From JAFAGX01 sp035623255 (GTDB lineage: Bacteria > Acidobacteriota > Terriglobia > Terriglobales > Acidobacteriaceae), in NCBI GenBank assembly GCA_035623255.1, contig DASPTU010000076.1, positions 1-20,107 of the forward strand: a stretch of 20,107 nucleotides of DNA, in the 5' to 3' direction. How positions within the stretch are numbered: the first letter of the stretch is position 1; every line of letters starts with the position of its first letter. Shown here piece by piece: positions 1 to 8,581 of this stretch. The notes under the pieces are model-generated. The model was not told where the DNA came from. It saw only the letters and a list, made by a program, of their open reading frames with translations, and did not search any database. The position numbers and the translations under genes are program-made.

Positions 1-1171
1 GTTCTTTTGCCATGGCCAGGGCTTTGGTTTCGATTTGCCGCATTGCGGCGACAATCGAATCCTTCTGTGCCCGCGTGTAATGCTTCAATGCCGTGATAGG
101 CGTGCTGTGACGCAGCAGCCCTGTAGCGTTCAGAGCATCCTTGCTATCAGCGGTTATCAAAGAACTCATGCCGCGTCGGCAGGCATAATAACCAGCCCAT
201 TCAATCCCCGCCTTTTTCAGCGTGGGCGTGATGATGCGGTAGTTCAGCGAATCCAAGGATAGCGGCTTGTTGGAACCGTTCTTCAGAATGTAGCCCTTTC
301 CGTCAGACTCCAAGCGAAGTTTTTCAAGCATAGACCGCAAGGGCTCAATCACGAAGACTACGGCTTCAGATTCTTCGGTTTTGGTTTCGCCCACATGATT
401 GCGCCACACAGACCGCTTGATGCTTAGCTCGTTGCCGTCATAATCTTCCCACTGCAATCCGCGAATCTCAGCGGGCCGTAATGCAGCGAAGTAAGCGAGG
501 GCAACAGCGACAGCAGCCCGCAGGTCTAAAGGAGTGAGTATTCGCAGCATCATCTGAACTTGTTCAAGCGTATACACAGCGGCTTTTGGCGTACGCCGTA
601 CGCGGACTAGCCATTCAGCGGCTTCGGCAGGATTCGCCCCTGCGCCGATAACGCCTGATGCGATGGCGTATTGATACACGCCGCTCAGCATCCATTTGAT
701 GTGGCCCAGCGTGCGAGAACCGAGACCCTTGCTGGCATGTTTGGTCAGCACCGCTGTTACCTGCACGGTTTGCAAATTAGTCAAGGCAATCGCGGCCAGG
801 TCGGGCTTGAGATATTTCTCCCAAACGCGCTTGTAGCCATTCGTCGTAGCAGCGGCCTTGTTCTTCTCGGCCCAGGGAAAATAATGCTTGTCGGTGAAAT
901 CAGTTAGTGACATCTGTCCCGTCGGAAGGTCGGAATCTTTGTTGACGTTCTCAAGCACCCGACTGATGAGCGGCTCAACATCTTTCCATGAACGATATTG
1001 GTCACTTTTGTCGGCCAGTTTCACACACTCCTGTTTGCGAACCGATACGCCTGTCTTGTCCGTTGTGTTAACGTAGTAACGTAGAAAGAAGGCCGAGCGA
1101 GTCTCAATCCTCTGGCCCTTCTGCTTTCTTGGTATGCGATTGGCCTTCAGCAACGATGTGAATTCAGCCAT
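1..1171 (-). CDS. Tyrosine recombinase/phage-type integrase, 3' end outside window
   Basis: An uninterrupted frame of 390 codons runs from an ATG at 1171 off the left edge, so it has no stop here. It reads as a tyrosine site-specific recombinase. The N-terminal arm and core-binding region occupies about residues 1-190, and the catalytic domain follows. Visible catalytic positions are Arg232 (in ALRPAEIRG), Lys264 (in ETKTEE), Arg332 (in YACRRG), His355 (in LLRHST) and the Tyr365 nucleophile (in KHYTRA). The His usually found three residues before the second Arg is Tyr329, a tolerated variation. The protein is about full length, so only a short tail is missing. No clear Shine-Dalgarno sequence precedes the ATG; it was chosen because homology-like sequence starts soon after. 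The gene starts 89 bp from the tRNA-Ser and probably belongs to an integrated element extending to the left. Family assignment is firm; activity is unknown. Confidence 0.93.
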   Translation of the reverse strand, partial: MAEFTSLLKANRIPRKQKGQRIETRSAFFLRYYVNTTDKTGVSVRKQECVKLADKSDQYRSWKDVEPLISRVLENVNKDSDLPTGQMSLTDFTDKHYFPWAEKNKAAATTNGYKRVWEKYLKPDLAAIALTNLQTVQVTAVLTKHASKGLGSRTLGHIKWMLSGVYQYAIASGVIGAGANPAEAAEWLVRVRRTPKAAVYTLEQVQMMLRILTPLDLRAAVAVALAYFAALRPAEIRGLQWEDYDGNELSIKRSVWRNHVGETKTEESEAVVFVIEPLRSMLEKLRLESDGKGYILKNGSNKPLSLDSLNYRIITPTLKKAGIEWAGYYACRRGMSSLITADSKDALNATGLLRHSTPITALKHYTRAQKDSIVAAMRQIETKALAMAKE

Positions 1172-1193
1172 GCTGAAGATTGTGGTGTATGTA

Positions 1194-1233
1194 GGTTTAT
1201 TGTGCAACCTATCTTTGGTAACACACAATAACC
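1194..1233. repeat. Imperfect inverted repeat between integrase and tRNA-Ser
   Basis: An 8-bp arm TTATTGTG (1197-1204) is matched by CACAATAA (1224-1231), with GG/CC continuing the match beyond one unpaired T. A second, nested 6-bp pair is TAGGTT (1192-1197) and AACCTA (1206-1211). This lies directly upstream of the integrase start, where an integrase promoter, operator or recombinase arm site would be expected. The role is inferred from position only. Confidence 0.4.
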
Positions 1234-1260
1234 ATTTCGTATATCATTGAAATTAAAGAC

Positions 1261-1381
<121 letters not shown>

Positions 1382-2404
1382 TCACAACAGCTGGTTTACT
1401 CGAGAACGGATCTTCTCGAATTCGTATGTTCCTAAGCCCCGCCGTTGGGCCATTTGCAAATAAGGCAGAGCTGAGACCTCCAGATTCCAGTAGGCCTTGG
1501 CAAGGTAGGCATCGAGCGCCACCGGATCGGTTCCGGCGACGAGCGTCTTCTTAAGCGCAACATCTTCTAGATTGCCTCCTGTCGGACCGTTCCGCATCAG
1601 AACCCGGAAACAATCGATGACCGTCAGGGTAGGTCGCATGAAATCCGCCAAATCCACCAGGCTTTCGTTGATCTTTTGGTGCAACTGATGGCGCGGTCCT
1701 CCTAGGATGCCATACCAGTTCTTCATTCCCAAGGTCGTGCCGGTCAGACTATGATGTTTGGCGATGGGAACGTTTATGATCTTGTCGGCATTTAGAAAAG
1801 GTTCGAAAACTGGCCACTCGTGGAGAATCTCGCCCTGCAGATTCACATCCCGAAACCTGGCAAGATCCGGCAGAATGACATTGGCGCCTTCGCGCTGCGC
1901 GGCAGCTGCGATGCCCGATCTCTGATAGCAACGTCGGGCTTCGTTACAGCTCACGTCAGTCACAACAACTTGTTTCGCGCCGGCGTTCCAGCATTGCCGG
2001 ACAATTTCGGCGACAACCAGTGGGTTGGTATTGGCTGCCTGTTCCGGAGTGCGGTCCCAACCGATATTGGGCTTTATCAGCACGTTATCAGTGCGAGAGA
2101 CGAAGCGCTTTATGCCGCCCAGTTCTTCGATCGCCTGCCGCGCCAGCCGCTCGGGATCATCTCCTTGAATAATTGCCATTTCAGGAAGTTCAGGATCGGC
2201 AACCACTGTGTGATCGCGCTTTACGCTTATTGCCAGTGCCGGCTGGGGGCGTTCGCTGCGTTCGCTGAGCCAGAACCCAAGGCTGGCAGTTCCGGCAGCG
2301 ACGCCACCCAGGCGGAGCAGTTTGAGCAGGGCCTCGCGGCGGTTGAGCGTTGCGCTGTTGTCCATCGAGATGTTCGAGTCCCAGTCCCGGTTTTGCTTTT
2401 GCAC
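1382..2404 (-). CDS. DUF362-family protein with Tat-like leader
   Basis: This 340-residue protein belongs to the DUF362 family, whose members often occur with iron-sulfur proteins and have no settled biochemical role. The N-terminus carries a twin-arginine-like motif, NRREALLK (residues 21-28), followed by a hydrophobic stretch to about residue 45, so export of a folded protein is likely. Family-like segments include VLIKPNIGWDR, a glycine-rich KNWYGILGGPRHQ, and the terminal ALDAYLAKAYWNL region. Met14 is a plausible alternative start and would still keep the Tat motif. The upstream neighbour on the opposite strand begins only about 22 bp away, so promoters overlap coding sequence unless Met14 is used. 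A second DUF362 gene at 7540-8550 lies on the other side of the MEMO/radical SAM genes, suggesting a shared process. Family assignment is good; function is unassigned. Confidence 0.85.
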   Translation of the reverse strand: MQKQNRDWDSNISMDNSATLNRREALLKLLRLGGVAAGTASLGFWLSERSERPQPALAISVKRDHTVVADPELPEMAIIQGDDPERLARQAIEELGGIKRFVSRTDNVLIKPNIGWDRTPEQAANTNPLVVAEIVRQCWNAGAKQVVVTDVSCNEARRCYQRSGIAAAAQREGANVILPDLARFRDVNLQGEILHEWPVFEPFLNADKIINVPIAKHHSLTGTTLGMKNWYGILGGPRHQLHQKINESLVDLADFMRPTLTVIDCFRVLMRNGPTGGNLEDVALKKTLVAGTDPVALDAYLAKAYWNLEVSALPYLQMAQRRGLGTYEFEKIRSRVNQLL

Positions 2405-2429
2405 GACATCTAAATTCTAATTTTGCTTG

Positions 2430-4739
2430 ATGGCGACGCCTATGCACTCCGTCACAGCGTCCTGTGTCGACCGGCCCATGTTTGTCATAGCAGCGGCTTT
2501 AGGCCTTGTTGGGTTCAGTGCGGTAATCGGCCAGATCGTGCTCATGAGGGAACTCATCGTCGTCTTTAATGGAAATGAGATTTCTCTGGGAATCATGCTG
2601 GCCACCTGGCTGTTGTGGACCGCCATAGGCAGCGGCCTGGCCAGCCGCTTCGTGCGTAGCAAAAGCAAAGCTCGAAATACGGTCGCGCTGCTCGAATGCC
2701 TACTCGGTGTCAGCCTGCCACCAACCATCTGGATCCTCCGCGCCTCGAGGACTTTTTTTCAGAGCGTCCCGGGTGAACTAGTCGGTCCTATGCCGATGTT
2801 GCTCACATCCTTGGTGTGCCTTAGCCTCTCCTGCATCCTGTGCGGAAGCTTGTTCGTCCTTGCAGCGCGCATGTATCAGGAAGAGTGTGCCATCTCCGTT
2901 CGTGATGCGATCAGGTCCGCATATTTGTTTGAAGCTGCCGGTTCGGGCTTCGGGGGAATTCTCGCTAGCGTTGTACTGTTGCGGTTTTTCGACTCCTTTC
3001 ATATCGCAATCATCGTTGCTCTTTTCAATCTATTCATGGCTGCTATCTTGCTGTACCAGATGCAACCCACAAAGATTATTGCCCTGGCGCTGTTATCATT
3101 TCCGCTCTTCATATATGCTGCCCCATTTCTGAACAGGTCGTCGCAGCAGCGTTTGTGGCGAGGCTTCCATGTGCTCGGGTCCCGCAACTCCATCTACGGC
3201 AACCTCGTGGTCATCGAAACCGGCAATATTCGCAGCATCTATGACAGCGGCGTGATCCTTGCCAGCGCACCAGACGAGGCTGCTGCGGAAGAAGCAGTTC
3301 ATTACGCCTTCTTGCAGCATCCTGCACCAGCAAATGTCCTGCTTATTGGTGGAGGAACAAATGGCAGTATTGCGCAAGCGCTGAAACATCCGACGCTGAA
3401 GCGCCTCGATTATGTTGAACTCGATCCCGCAGTCATTGAAGTAACCAGGCAGTTCTTTCCCACATCATCCATCGCTTTCGCTGACCCTCGCGTGTACATC
3501 CACTACGCAGATGGCCGACACTATCTCAACTCAGCCGCCGACAAGTTTGACTTGATCATCCTTGACCTTCCCGACCCCCAGACCGCGCAGTTGAACCGCT
3601 TTTACACCGCTGAGTTTTTTGGTTCTGCGCACGATCATCTCGCGCTCGGAGGGGTATTCGCATTGCAGCTTCGTTCGTCGGAGGATTACATAAGCCCTCA
3701 GTTGGCAGAATTTCTGCGTTGTATTCACCACACCCTGCAACAGGTCTTTCCTGATGTCGCCATCATTCCGGGCGAAACCATCCATTTTTTCGCTGCCATG
3801 CAGTCCAACGTCCTGAGTGATAATCCGCAAACCCTGATTTCGCGACTACGGGACAGGAACGTGCAAACACAATACGTCCGGGAATATTTCATCCCATTTC
3901 GGATGACGCCCGATCGCATGACGCAAGTGCGGGAGCTGTTACGGCCTCTGCCGACCACCCCGATCAATCACGACTTCGAGCCAATTGCGTATTACTTCAA
4001 TGTCGTGTTGTGGAGCTCTGAATTTAGATTCGGATACTCGAGCTGGCTTCGGGAAGCAGCGCATATCAGTTTCCCCCGCCTCATCGAACGTGCTCTTTTG
4101 ATTCTTTTGATACCTGCTGTGCTAGTGCTATTTGCGCCCACGAGACAGACACGTGCACCTGCATCAATGGTGTGTTGCGTAGCCGCGACAGGCTTCACCC
4201 TGATGGCCCTTCAGATTTTCCTCCTCCTCGCATTTCAGTCTGTTTACGGCTACGTCTACCACCAACTCGCCATCCTTATCGCCACGTTTATGGCTGGCAT
4301 CTCGTTTGGAGCCTGGCTGAGCATTCGTCGTCTCCAAGCTGGCGATGATTTGTCACTCGGCACCATCGCCACAATTCAGTTCATCCTCGCGGCCTCAGCA
4401 CCTACCCTGATTCTCTTGGTCGGCGCCGTCACGCGTGCCTCTTGGACGGTTTTGGTTGCGCCGTTTCTTTTTCCCGTGCTGGCGGTAATAAGTGGCATGT
4501 TGGGTGGCTATCAATTTCCGGTTGCAACGGAACTTTACTTCCGTGACAGCAAATGGGGTCCGGGTGTGCTTTACGCTGTTGACCTGTTTGGCGGCTGCGC
4601 GGGAGCGCTTCTCTTGAGCAGTTACCTCATCCCCGTATTTGGGTTCTGGAAAACAGCATGGCTCACTGCCGCGGTGAACCTGGTACCGGCACTCCTGGCC
4701 GCGTGGCTGGGCCAACAGTCAAAGGTACGTCGGGCATAA
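2430..4739 (+). CDS. Membrane-embedded spermidine-synthase-like protein (fused MFS/spermidine synthase type)
   Basis: This protein of about 769 residues has three parts. An N-terminal membrane region has roughly seven hydrophobic segments (to about residue 225). A soluble Rossmann domain like spermidine synthase follows (about 230-530), and then a C-terminal membrane region with about seven segments. The nucleotide-binding loop is VLLIGGGTNGS (near residue 304), with the acidic pair in YVELDP, then DGRHYL and LDLPDPQTAQLNRFYTAEFF. The usual GGGDGG of aminopropyltransferases is GGGTNG here, so true spermidine synthesis is doubtful; SAM or a SAM-like ligand is still plausible. The ATG at 2430 follows an in-frame TTG at 2427, and no strong ribosome site marks either. 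It is the only plus-strand gene in this block. It runs convergently into the MEMO-AMMECR1 gene with overlapping 3' ends and diverges from a DUF362 gene. Confidence 0.86.
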   Translation: MATPMHSVTASCVDRPMFVIAAALGLVGFSAVIGQIVLMRELIVVFNGNEISLGIMLATWLLWTAIGSGLASRFVRSKSKARNTVALLECLLGVSLPPTIWILRASRTFFQSVPGELVGPMPMLLTSLVCLSLSCILCGSLFVLAARMYQEECAISVRDAIRSAYLFEAAGSGFGGILASVVLLRFFDSFHIAIIVALFNLFMAAILLYQMQPTKIIALALLSFPLFIYAAPFLNRSSQQRLWRGFHVLGSRNSIYGNLVVIETGNIRSIYDSGVILASAPDEAAAEEAVHYAFLQHPAPANVLLIGGGTNGSIAQALKHPTLKRLDYVELDPAVIEVTRQFFPTSSIAFADPRVYIHYADGRHYLNSAADKFDLIILDLPDPQTAQLNRFYTAEFFGSAHDHLALGGVFALQLRSSEDYISPQLAEFLRCIHHTLQQVFPDVAIIPGETIHFFAAMQSNVLSDNPQTLISRLRDRNVQTQYVREYFIPFRMTPDRMTQVRELLRPLPTTPINHDFEPIAYYFNVVLWSSEFRFGYSSWLREAAHISFPRLIERALLILLIPAVLVLFAPTRQTRAPASMVCCVAATGFTLMALQIFLLLAFQSVYGYVYHQLAILIATFMAGISFGAWLSIRRLQAGDDLSLGTIATIQFILAASAPTLILLVGAVTRASWTVLVAPFLFPVLAVISGMLGGYQFPVATELYFRDSKWGPGVLYAVDLFGGCAGALLLSSYLIPVFGFWKTAWLTAAVNLVPALLAAWLGQQSKVRRA

Positions 4740-6255
4740 ATGCCTCCGGTGTCGACTCGCCAAACACCACCGCCGAGAACATAAAAATATCCGTGTTCTC
4801 GTCCTTCCAGCAGCCTGTCTGCATGCCGGCTTTCGCACAGGTCTCTTCGAGAAACCTCTGGCGATCCCATCTTTCTTCCACCGGGACCTGGGGAAGAAGA
4901 ATGCCCTGGTAAGTTCCGTTTTTCATGAGCAGACCATGCAGCCCGACTTTAATCTCTCGGATATCAGTTACCCGCCGGAACGGCGAAAGCACTGAGATTT
5001 CGTATTCGAGTTGCGGTAACTCTGACGCTGACACTGGCCGAAAGCGCGGATCGCGGAGAGCCGCAAGTGTCGCTGTGTCTCGCACAATCATATAAAGAGG
5101 TTTAACCGCAGAGGTGTAGCCAATGCATCCGCGCAATTCTCCTGACTCTTTCAGGGTCACGAATGCACCATGTTCCTGATTCAGGATTTCGTTTGAACTT
5201 GGGGATGGTTCATATGCTTTTCCCTGCCGTACTGCGTATTCAACTGATTTACGCGCGAGAGCCAGCAGTTCTTTTTTTTCATGGCCGCTTAGAGTAAACG
5301 GCTCTTTCATAGCACTGCTGCCTGGAGCTTTCACTAGCGCAACCGCACTGTATCCGACGACGCGAGAATGATCGTCTGTGATGTCGCCGGAATTGGCGTA
5401 CTTGAGCACAAGCGCCTGGTTCGCTCCCATATGCTCAGCCGCGATCATCGCCGCCACAATGGGTGCGCCGCCACAAGCTTCCCAGACGCGCATCTCGAAG
5501 TTCTGCGACATACTGAAGTAGTCCCAAGCCTGCAATGCGTTCAGGGTTTTGTGATCAATCTTTACTGCCTCGTCGTAGGGGTGATAGTGCGACAAATCGG
5601 AACTGGCAAGAATCAAAGTGTCGCGGCCCTGAATTGTCCTGGCCAACGCCATTCCCAGGGCACGACTGCTTTCATAACTCTGATCTCCCATGATGATAGG
5701 CACAAGTAGGAAATCTCCCAGCACACGCTGCAGCCAAGGCAATTCCACTTCAAGTGCATGTTCAGCGCCTTTTGGCGTAGCGATGTGGCCCTGACTGGAG
5801 AGCCGGATGGTTGGGCTCATGTTGACCAGCCGCTTTGCGAATGCCTTGTCTACTTGCACTGTCCCGAGTGGTGTCAGGTATGCATCGCCGTCGAAAACCG
5901 AGGTGAAGTCAAATGCTTCGTAATGCGAAGGTGCAATGACGACGACGCGCGAAAACTTTCGTCCTTTCAATGCGGCATAGGTGTAAGCAGCTATTGGGCC
6001 GGAGTACTGATAACCGGCGTGCGGCGCAACGACGGCGAATATCGGGTCAGTGATCGGCGGAGGAGATGCATGCGTCAGCATCTCATCGATCATCGCCCCC
6101 AATACCATGGGATCCGCCGGATAGAAGCTACCTGCGACTCCCGGTTCGCGCACGGTCGGCGGGTTAACCGCAAGAGAAAGTTGTGGTGCAATGATCGCTA
6201 AGATCGCAATCAACCATGGTATTGTCCGAGATTTTGCCGAGTGCATGTTTCTCAT
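4663..6255 (-). CDS. MEMO-AMMECR1 fusion (AmmeMemoRadiSam proteins B and A) with N-terminal signal sequence
   Basis: This 530-residue protein fuses two parts of the AmmeMemoRadiSam system. After a hydrophobic leader (about 12-29) comes a MEMO domain (about 35-310). It has REPGVAGSFYP, APHAGYQYSG (His79), APSHYEAF (His111), SSDLSHY (His223), WEACGG (Cys261) and DHSRVVGYSAVAL; the His/His/His/Cys set corresponds to the metal-site residues of human MEMO1. An AMMECR1 domain follows (about 325-500), with GAFVTL and the hallmark LRGCIG (374-379, Cys377). The last 30 residues are a Pro-rich tail whose coding sequence overlaps the convergent gene by 77 bp. AAGGAG lies 8 nt before the ATG. The radical SAM partner is 21 bp upstream, as expected for one operon. 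The leader suggests export or membrane anchoring, unlike the cytoplasmic view of these proteins. The family is certain; the reaction is not established. Confidence 0.93.
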   Translation of the reverse strand: MRNMHSAKSRTIPWLIAILAIIAPQLSLAVNPPTVREPGVAGSFYPADPMVLGAMIDEMLTHASPPPITDPIFAVVAPHAGYQYSGPIAAYTYAALKGRKFSRVVVIAPSHYEAFDFTSVFDGDAYLTPLGTVQVDKAFAKRLVNMSPTIRLSSQGHIATPKGAEHALEVELPWLQRVLGDFLLVPIIMGDQSYESSRALGMALARTIQGRDTLILASSDLSHYHPYDEAVKIDHKTLNALQAWDYFSMSQNFEMRVWEACGGAPIVAAMIAAEHMGANQALVLKYANSGDITDDHSRVVGYSAVALVKAPGSSAMKEPFTLSGHEKKELLALARKSVEYAVRQGKAYEPSPSSNEILNQEHGAFVTLKESGELRGCIGYTSAVKPLYMIVRDTATLAALRDPRFRPVSASELPQLEYEISVLSPFRRVTDIREIKVGLHGLLMKNGTYQGILLPQVPVEERWDRQRFLEETCAKAGMQTGCWKDENTDIFMFSAVVFGESTPEAFMPDVPLTVGPATRPGVPVPGSPRQ

Positions 6256-6276
6256 TGGCAGGCTCCTTTGGTGCTC

Positions 6277-7515
6277 TTAGGCATGCCATACTCCCGGAAT
6301 TTGCTGGCCACAAGATGGACAATTGCCCTTGCGAATCAGTATCTGCCTCGTTGTCATCCCTATACGCTCGACCAACAGGCGTCGACATTTCGGGCAATAA
6401 GTGTTCTCTGCGGGGTGCCCGGGCACATTTCCGATGTAGACGTAGTGCAACCCCTCGGCGTCAGCGATTGCCTTTGCACGCTCCAGCGTCGGAACCGGTG
6501 TTATAGGCAGATTTTTCAGCAAATATTCAGGATGGAATTGCGTGAAGTGCACAGGCACATCGGGGCCAAGATTAGTCTTTACCCAGCGAGCCAGGCCGCT
6601 GAATTCGGAATCACTATCGTTAAGGGTGGGCACAACTAGATAAACGATCTCGGTCCACTTGTTGATTTTTCTTAGAGTGACGAGTGTCTCGAGCACCGGC
6701 TTCAATTCACCAACAACGACATCTTTGTAATAAGATTCGGAGAAGGCTTTCAGATCGATTTTGACGGCGTCCATTTTCCCGTAGGCCGTCTTGAGTGCTT
6801 CCTCTTGTATGTAACCGTTAGACACGACTACACTGCGCACACCCACCTCGTGCCCGGCATCGGCAACGTCCATCACGTACTCGCTAAAGATCACTGGCTC
6901 GCTGTAGGTATAAGCGATGATGGGACAGCCGTGCTGCTTGGCTAGATCGGCGACCAACTTCGGGGGAGCGTATTCGGCAGGAACCTGCTCAGGCCGCACT
7001 TGCGAGATGTCCCAGTTCTGGCAGAATTTGCAATTAACGTTGCAACCGGCGGTCGCGAGTGAAAAGGCCAGCGTTCCCGGCAAGTAGTGGAACAACGGCT
7101 TCTTTTCAATGGGATCAATGTGCGCGGCGCACACTCGCGAGTGCACCAATGTGTAGTAAGTTCCTCCGTGATTCTCTCGCACGCCGCAATAGCCGCGCTC
7201 CCGGTCTCCTACCGTGCATTCGCGCGGACACAACTTACACTTGACCTTCTTGTTCTGCAGCTTCTGGTAGAACTTCGCCTCGACAGTAAATCGCGAGTCG
7301 TCCTGCTTCTGCGAGGCAGGACCGACGGAAGTCACCAGCTGCGGCTGGGTCAGGTCACCAATGCTTGTTAATGTTCCGCATGCGAATGCGCACTTCAGAA
7401 AGGAGCGGCGGTCAAGCCGAGATGAGAATGCGCCGGGCTCATTTCCAAGGGCATTTTCCTCCCTAGCCGTGCCCAGAGCTGGAGACTTTACTCGAGCATT
7501 AGGCGCGCCTGACAT
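6277..7515 (-). CDS. AmmeMemoRadiSam-system radical SAM enzyme with Tat-like leader
   Basis: This 412-residue protein resembles pyruvate-formate-lyase-activating-enzyme-type radical SAM proteins. The radical SAM cluster motif is CNVNCKFC (Cys158, Cys162, Cys165), which would bind a [4Fe-4S] cluster and SAM. An N-terminal cysteine set (Cys93, 96, 100, 110) and a C-terminal CPKC/CPSC pair (374, 377, 399, 402) suggest additional metal sites typical of this subgroup. The first 80 residues lie outside the catalytic homology and hold a twin-arginine motif, DRRSFLK (35-41), followed by a short, weakly hydrophobic stretch, CAFACGTLTSIG. GAGG lies about 5-8 nt upstream of the ATG. The gene sits 24 bp after a DUF362 gene and 21 bp before MEMO-AMMECR1. 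Export of a radical SAM enzyme would be very unusual; the leader could instead be vestigial. Substrate unknown. Confidence 0.92.
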   Translation of the reverse strand: MSGAPNARVKSPALGTAREENALGNEPGAFSSRLDRRSFLKCAFACGTLTSIGDLTQPQLVTSVGPASQKQDDSRFTVEAKFYQKLQNKKVKCKLCPRECTVGDRERGYCGVRENHGGTYYTLVHSRVCAAHIDPIEKKPLFHYLPGTLAFSLATAGCNVNCKFCQNWDISQVRPEQVPAEYAPPKLVADLAKQHGCPIIAYTYSEPVIFSEYVMDVADAGHEVGVRSVVVSNGYIQEEALKTAYGKMDAVKIDLKAFSESYYKDVVVGELKPVLETLVTLRKINKWTEIVYLVVPTLNDSDSEFSGLARWVKTNLGPDVPVHFTQFHPEYLLKNLPITPVPTLERAKAIADAEGLHYVYIGNVPGHPAENTYCPKCRRLLVERIGMTTRQILIRKGNCPSCGQQIPGVWHA

Positions 7516-7539
7516 ATGCAGCCTCGATCACATGACAGC

Positions 7540-8550
7540 CTAGACCTCAACCATCGCAATCCTTTTAGGATCGTTTGTGCCCAGACGATGCTGAGGGTCT
7601 GCCGCTGTAGCAATGTAGTGCGGTGCTCTGCCCTCCGCCTCTAGCGGCTTCAATCTCTTTTCTGCTCGCTTGCGCTCAATGGTCTGCCAGCCGATGTAGT
7701 CGAGCGCAACTGGATCTTGAGAAACCATCAGTTCATTGTTCTGCCAGGCATACTGCGGCTTGTATCCGGGCCCGCCTTCATACGAAACCGTGGTCGCGTC
7801 GCAGATACTCACGCGCATCCGATTCCGGATCGCCGGCAGCATATTCACGTCGGCGATGTAAGGATTGCAGCCGTTGGGATGGTACTTGTTCGGGTTGTGA
7901 ATTATGCCGTACACGTTTTTCAAAGCTGCGGTTATGCCAGCCCCGTCATGGTCCTTTAGAACTGGCAGGTTAATTAGTGCATCGCAACGCTGCGTCAAAA
8001 CCTTCGATAACCGGCTGCCAATGTCACCGTAGGTCACCAACTGGTCTTCATAGCCGACTCGATCGGTACCGAAGCACTGAGGAAGATTCCCGGATGTCGA
8101 AATGCGGAAACCAGCACGCTCCAACTCTTCAGTATCGCGGTCCCAGATCACGATATCGGCTGCTCTAATTCCGGCTTCAAGCAATCTTTCGCAAATGGCT
8201 TCCACAAGCTGAAGGTTGGTGGAAAGTCCTCGTCCTCCAAGCGCATTCACCTTGAGTCCCACTTTTTCGCCCGGACGAACCAGCTTTCTCCACGCTTCGC
8301 TAGGATTGTCAAGATTGAACAGAGCCTGCATAGAACGATCCAACAAGCTCAGAACACGATTGGAATCCAAAGCCTTCCCGTTGGTGTGCAGCATCGCGTC
8401 GCGTGCGATCACGACCCGGGATTTGGCTGAGGGCGTTCCTTGTTGGACAACATCCAGCGTTGAAGCTTTGCCCCTCGCGCCGAGAATCGCAGCGCCCGTG
8501 ACGCATTTCTTCAGGAAATCCCGCCGGCTCGTTTCCCTTTGCCAGTTCAT
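7540..8550 (-). CDS. DUF362-family protein with canonical Tat signal
   Basis: This 336-residue DUF362 protein has a strong twin-arginine signal, SRRDFLKK (residues 8-15), followed by a short hydrophobic core, VTGAAILGARG, so it is probably exported folded. DUF362-like segments include GLKVNALGG (about 98-106), DALINLPVLKDHDGAGITAALKN and SQDPVALDYIGW. These match the general layout of the other DUF362 protein at 1382-2404, but the two are divergent rather than a recent duplication. The start codon is ATG with only a weak ribosome site (CAGG). The gene lies 95 bp after the DUF6599-like gene and 24 bp before the radical SAM gene, in the same direction. Its constant company with Fe-S proteins suggests a redox or cofactor-handling role, but no activity can be read from the sequence. 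Confidence 0.88.
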   Translation of the reverse strand: MNWQRETSRRDFLKKCVTGAAILGARGKASTLDVVQQGTPSAKSRVVIARDAMLHTNGKALDSNRVLSLLDRSMQALFNLDNPSEAWRKLVRPGEKVGLKVNALGGRGLSTNLQLVEAICERLLEAGIRAADIVIWDRDTEELERAGFRISTSGNLPQCFGTDRVGYEDQLVTYGDIGSRLSKVLTQRCDALINLPVLKDHDGAGITAALKNVYGIIHNPNKYHPNGCNPYIADVNMLPAIRNRMRVSICDATTVSYEGGPGYKPQYAWQNNELMVSQDPVALDYIGWQTIERKRAEKRLKPLEAEGRAPHYIATAADPQHRLGTNDPKRIAMVEV

Positions 8551-8581
8551 AACGGCGCCTGCTTATAGCTTGAAACTACCT

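Noticed and set aside
1820..2413. 197-codon open frame on the plus strand
   Set aside because: It is antisense to the DUF362 gene, with no family-like motifs, and the DUF362 reading is convincing.
5368..6201. Open frames on the plus strand opposite the MEMO-AMMECR1 gene
   Set aside because: The opposite strand holds intact MEMO motifs throughout; these frames are shadows.
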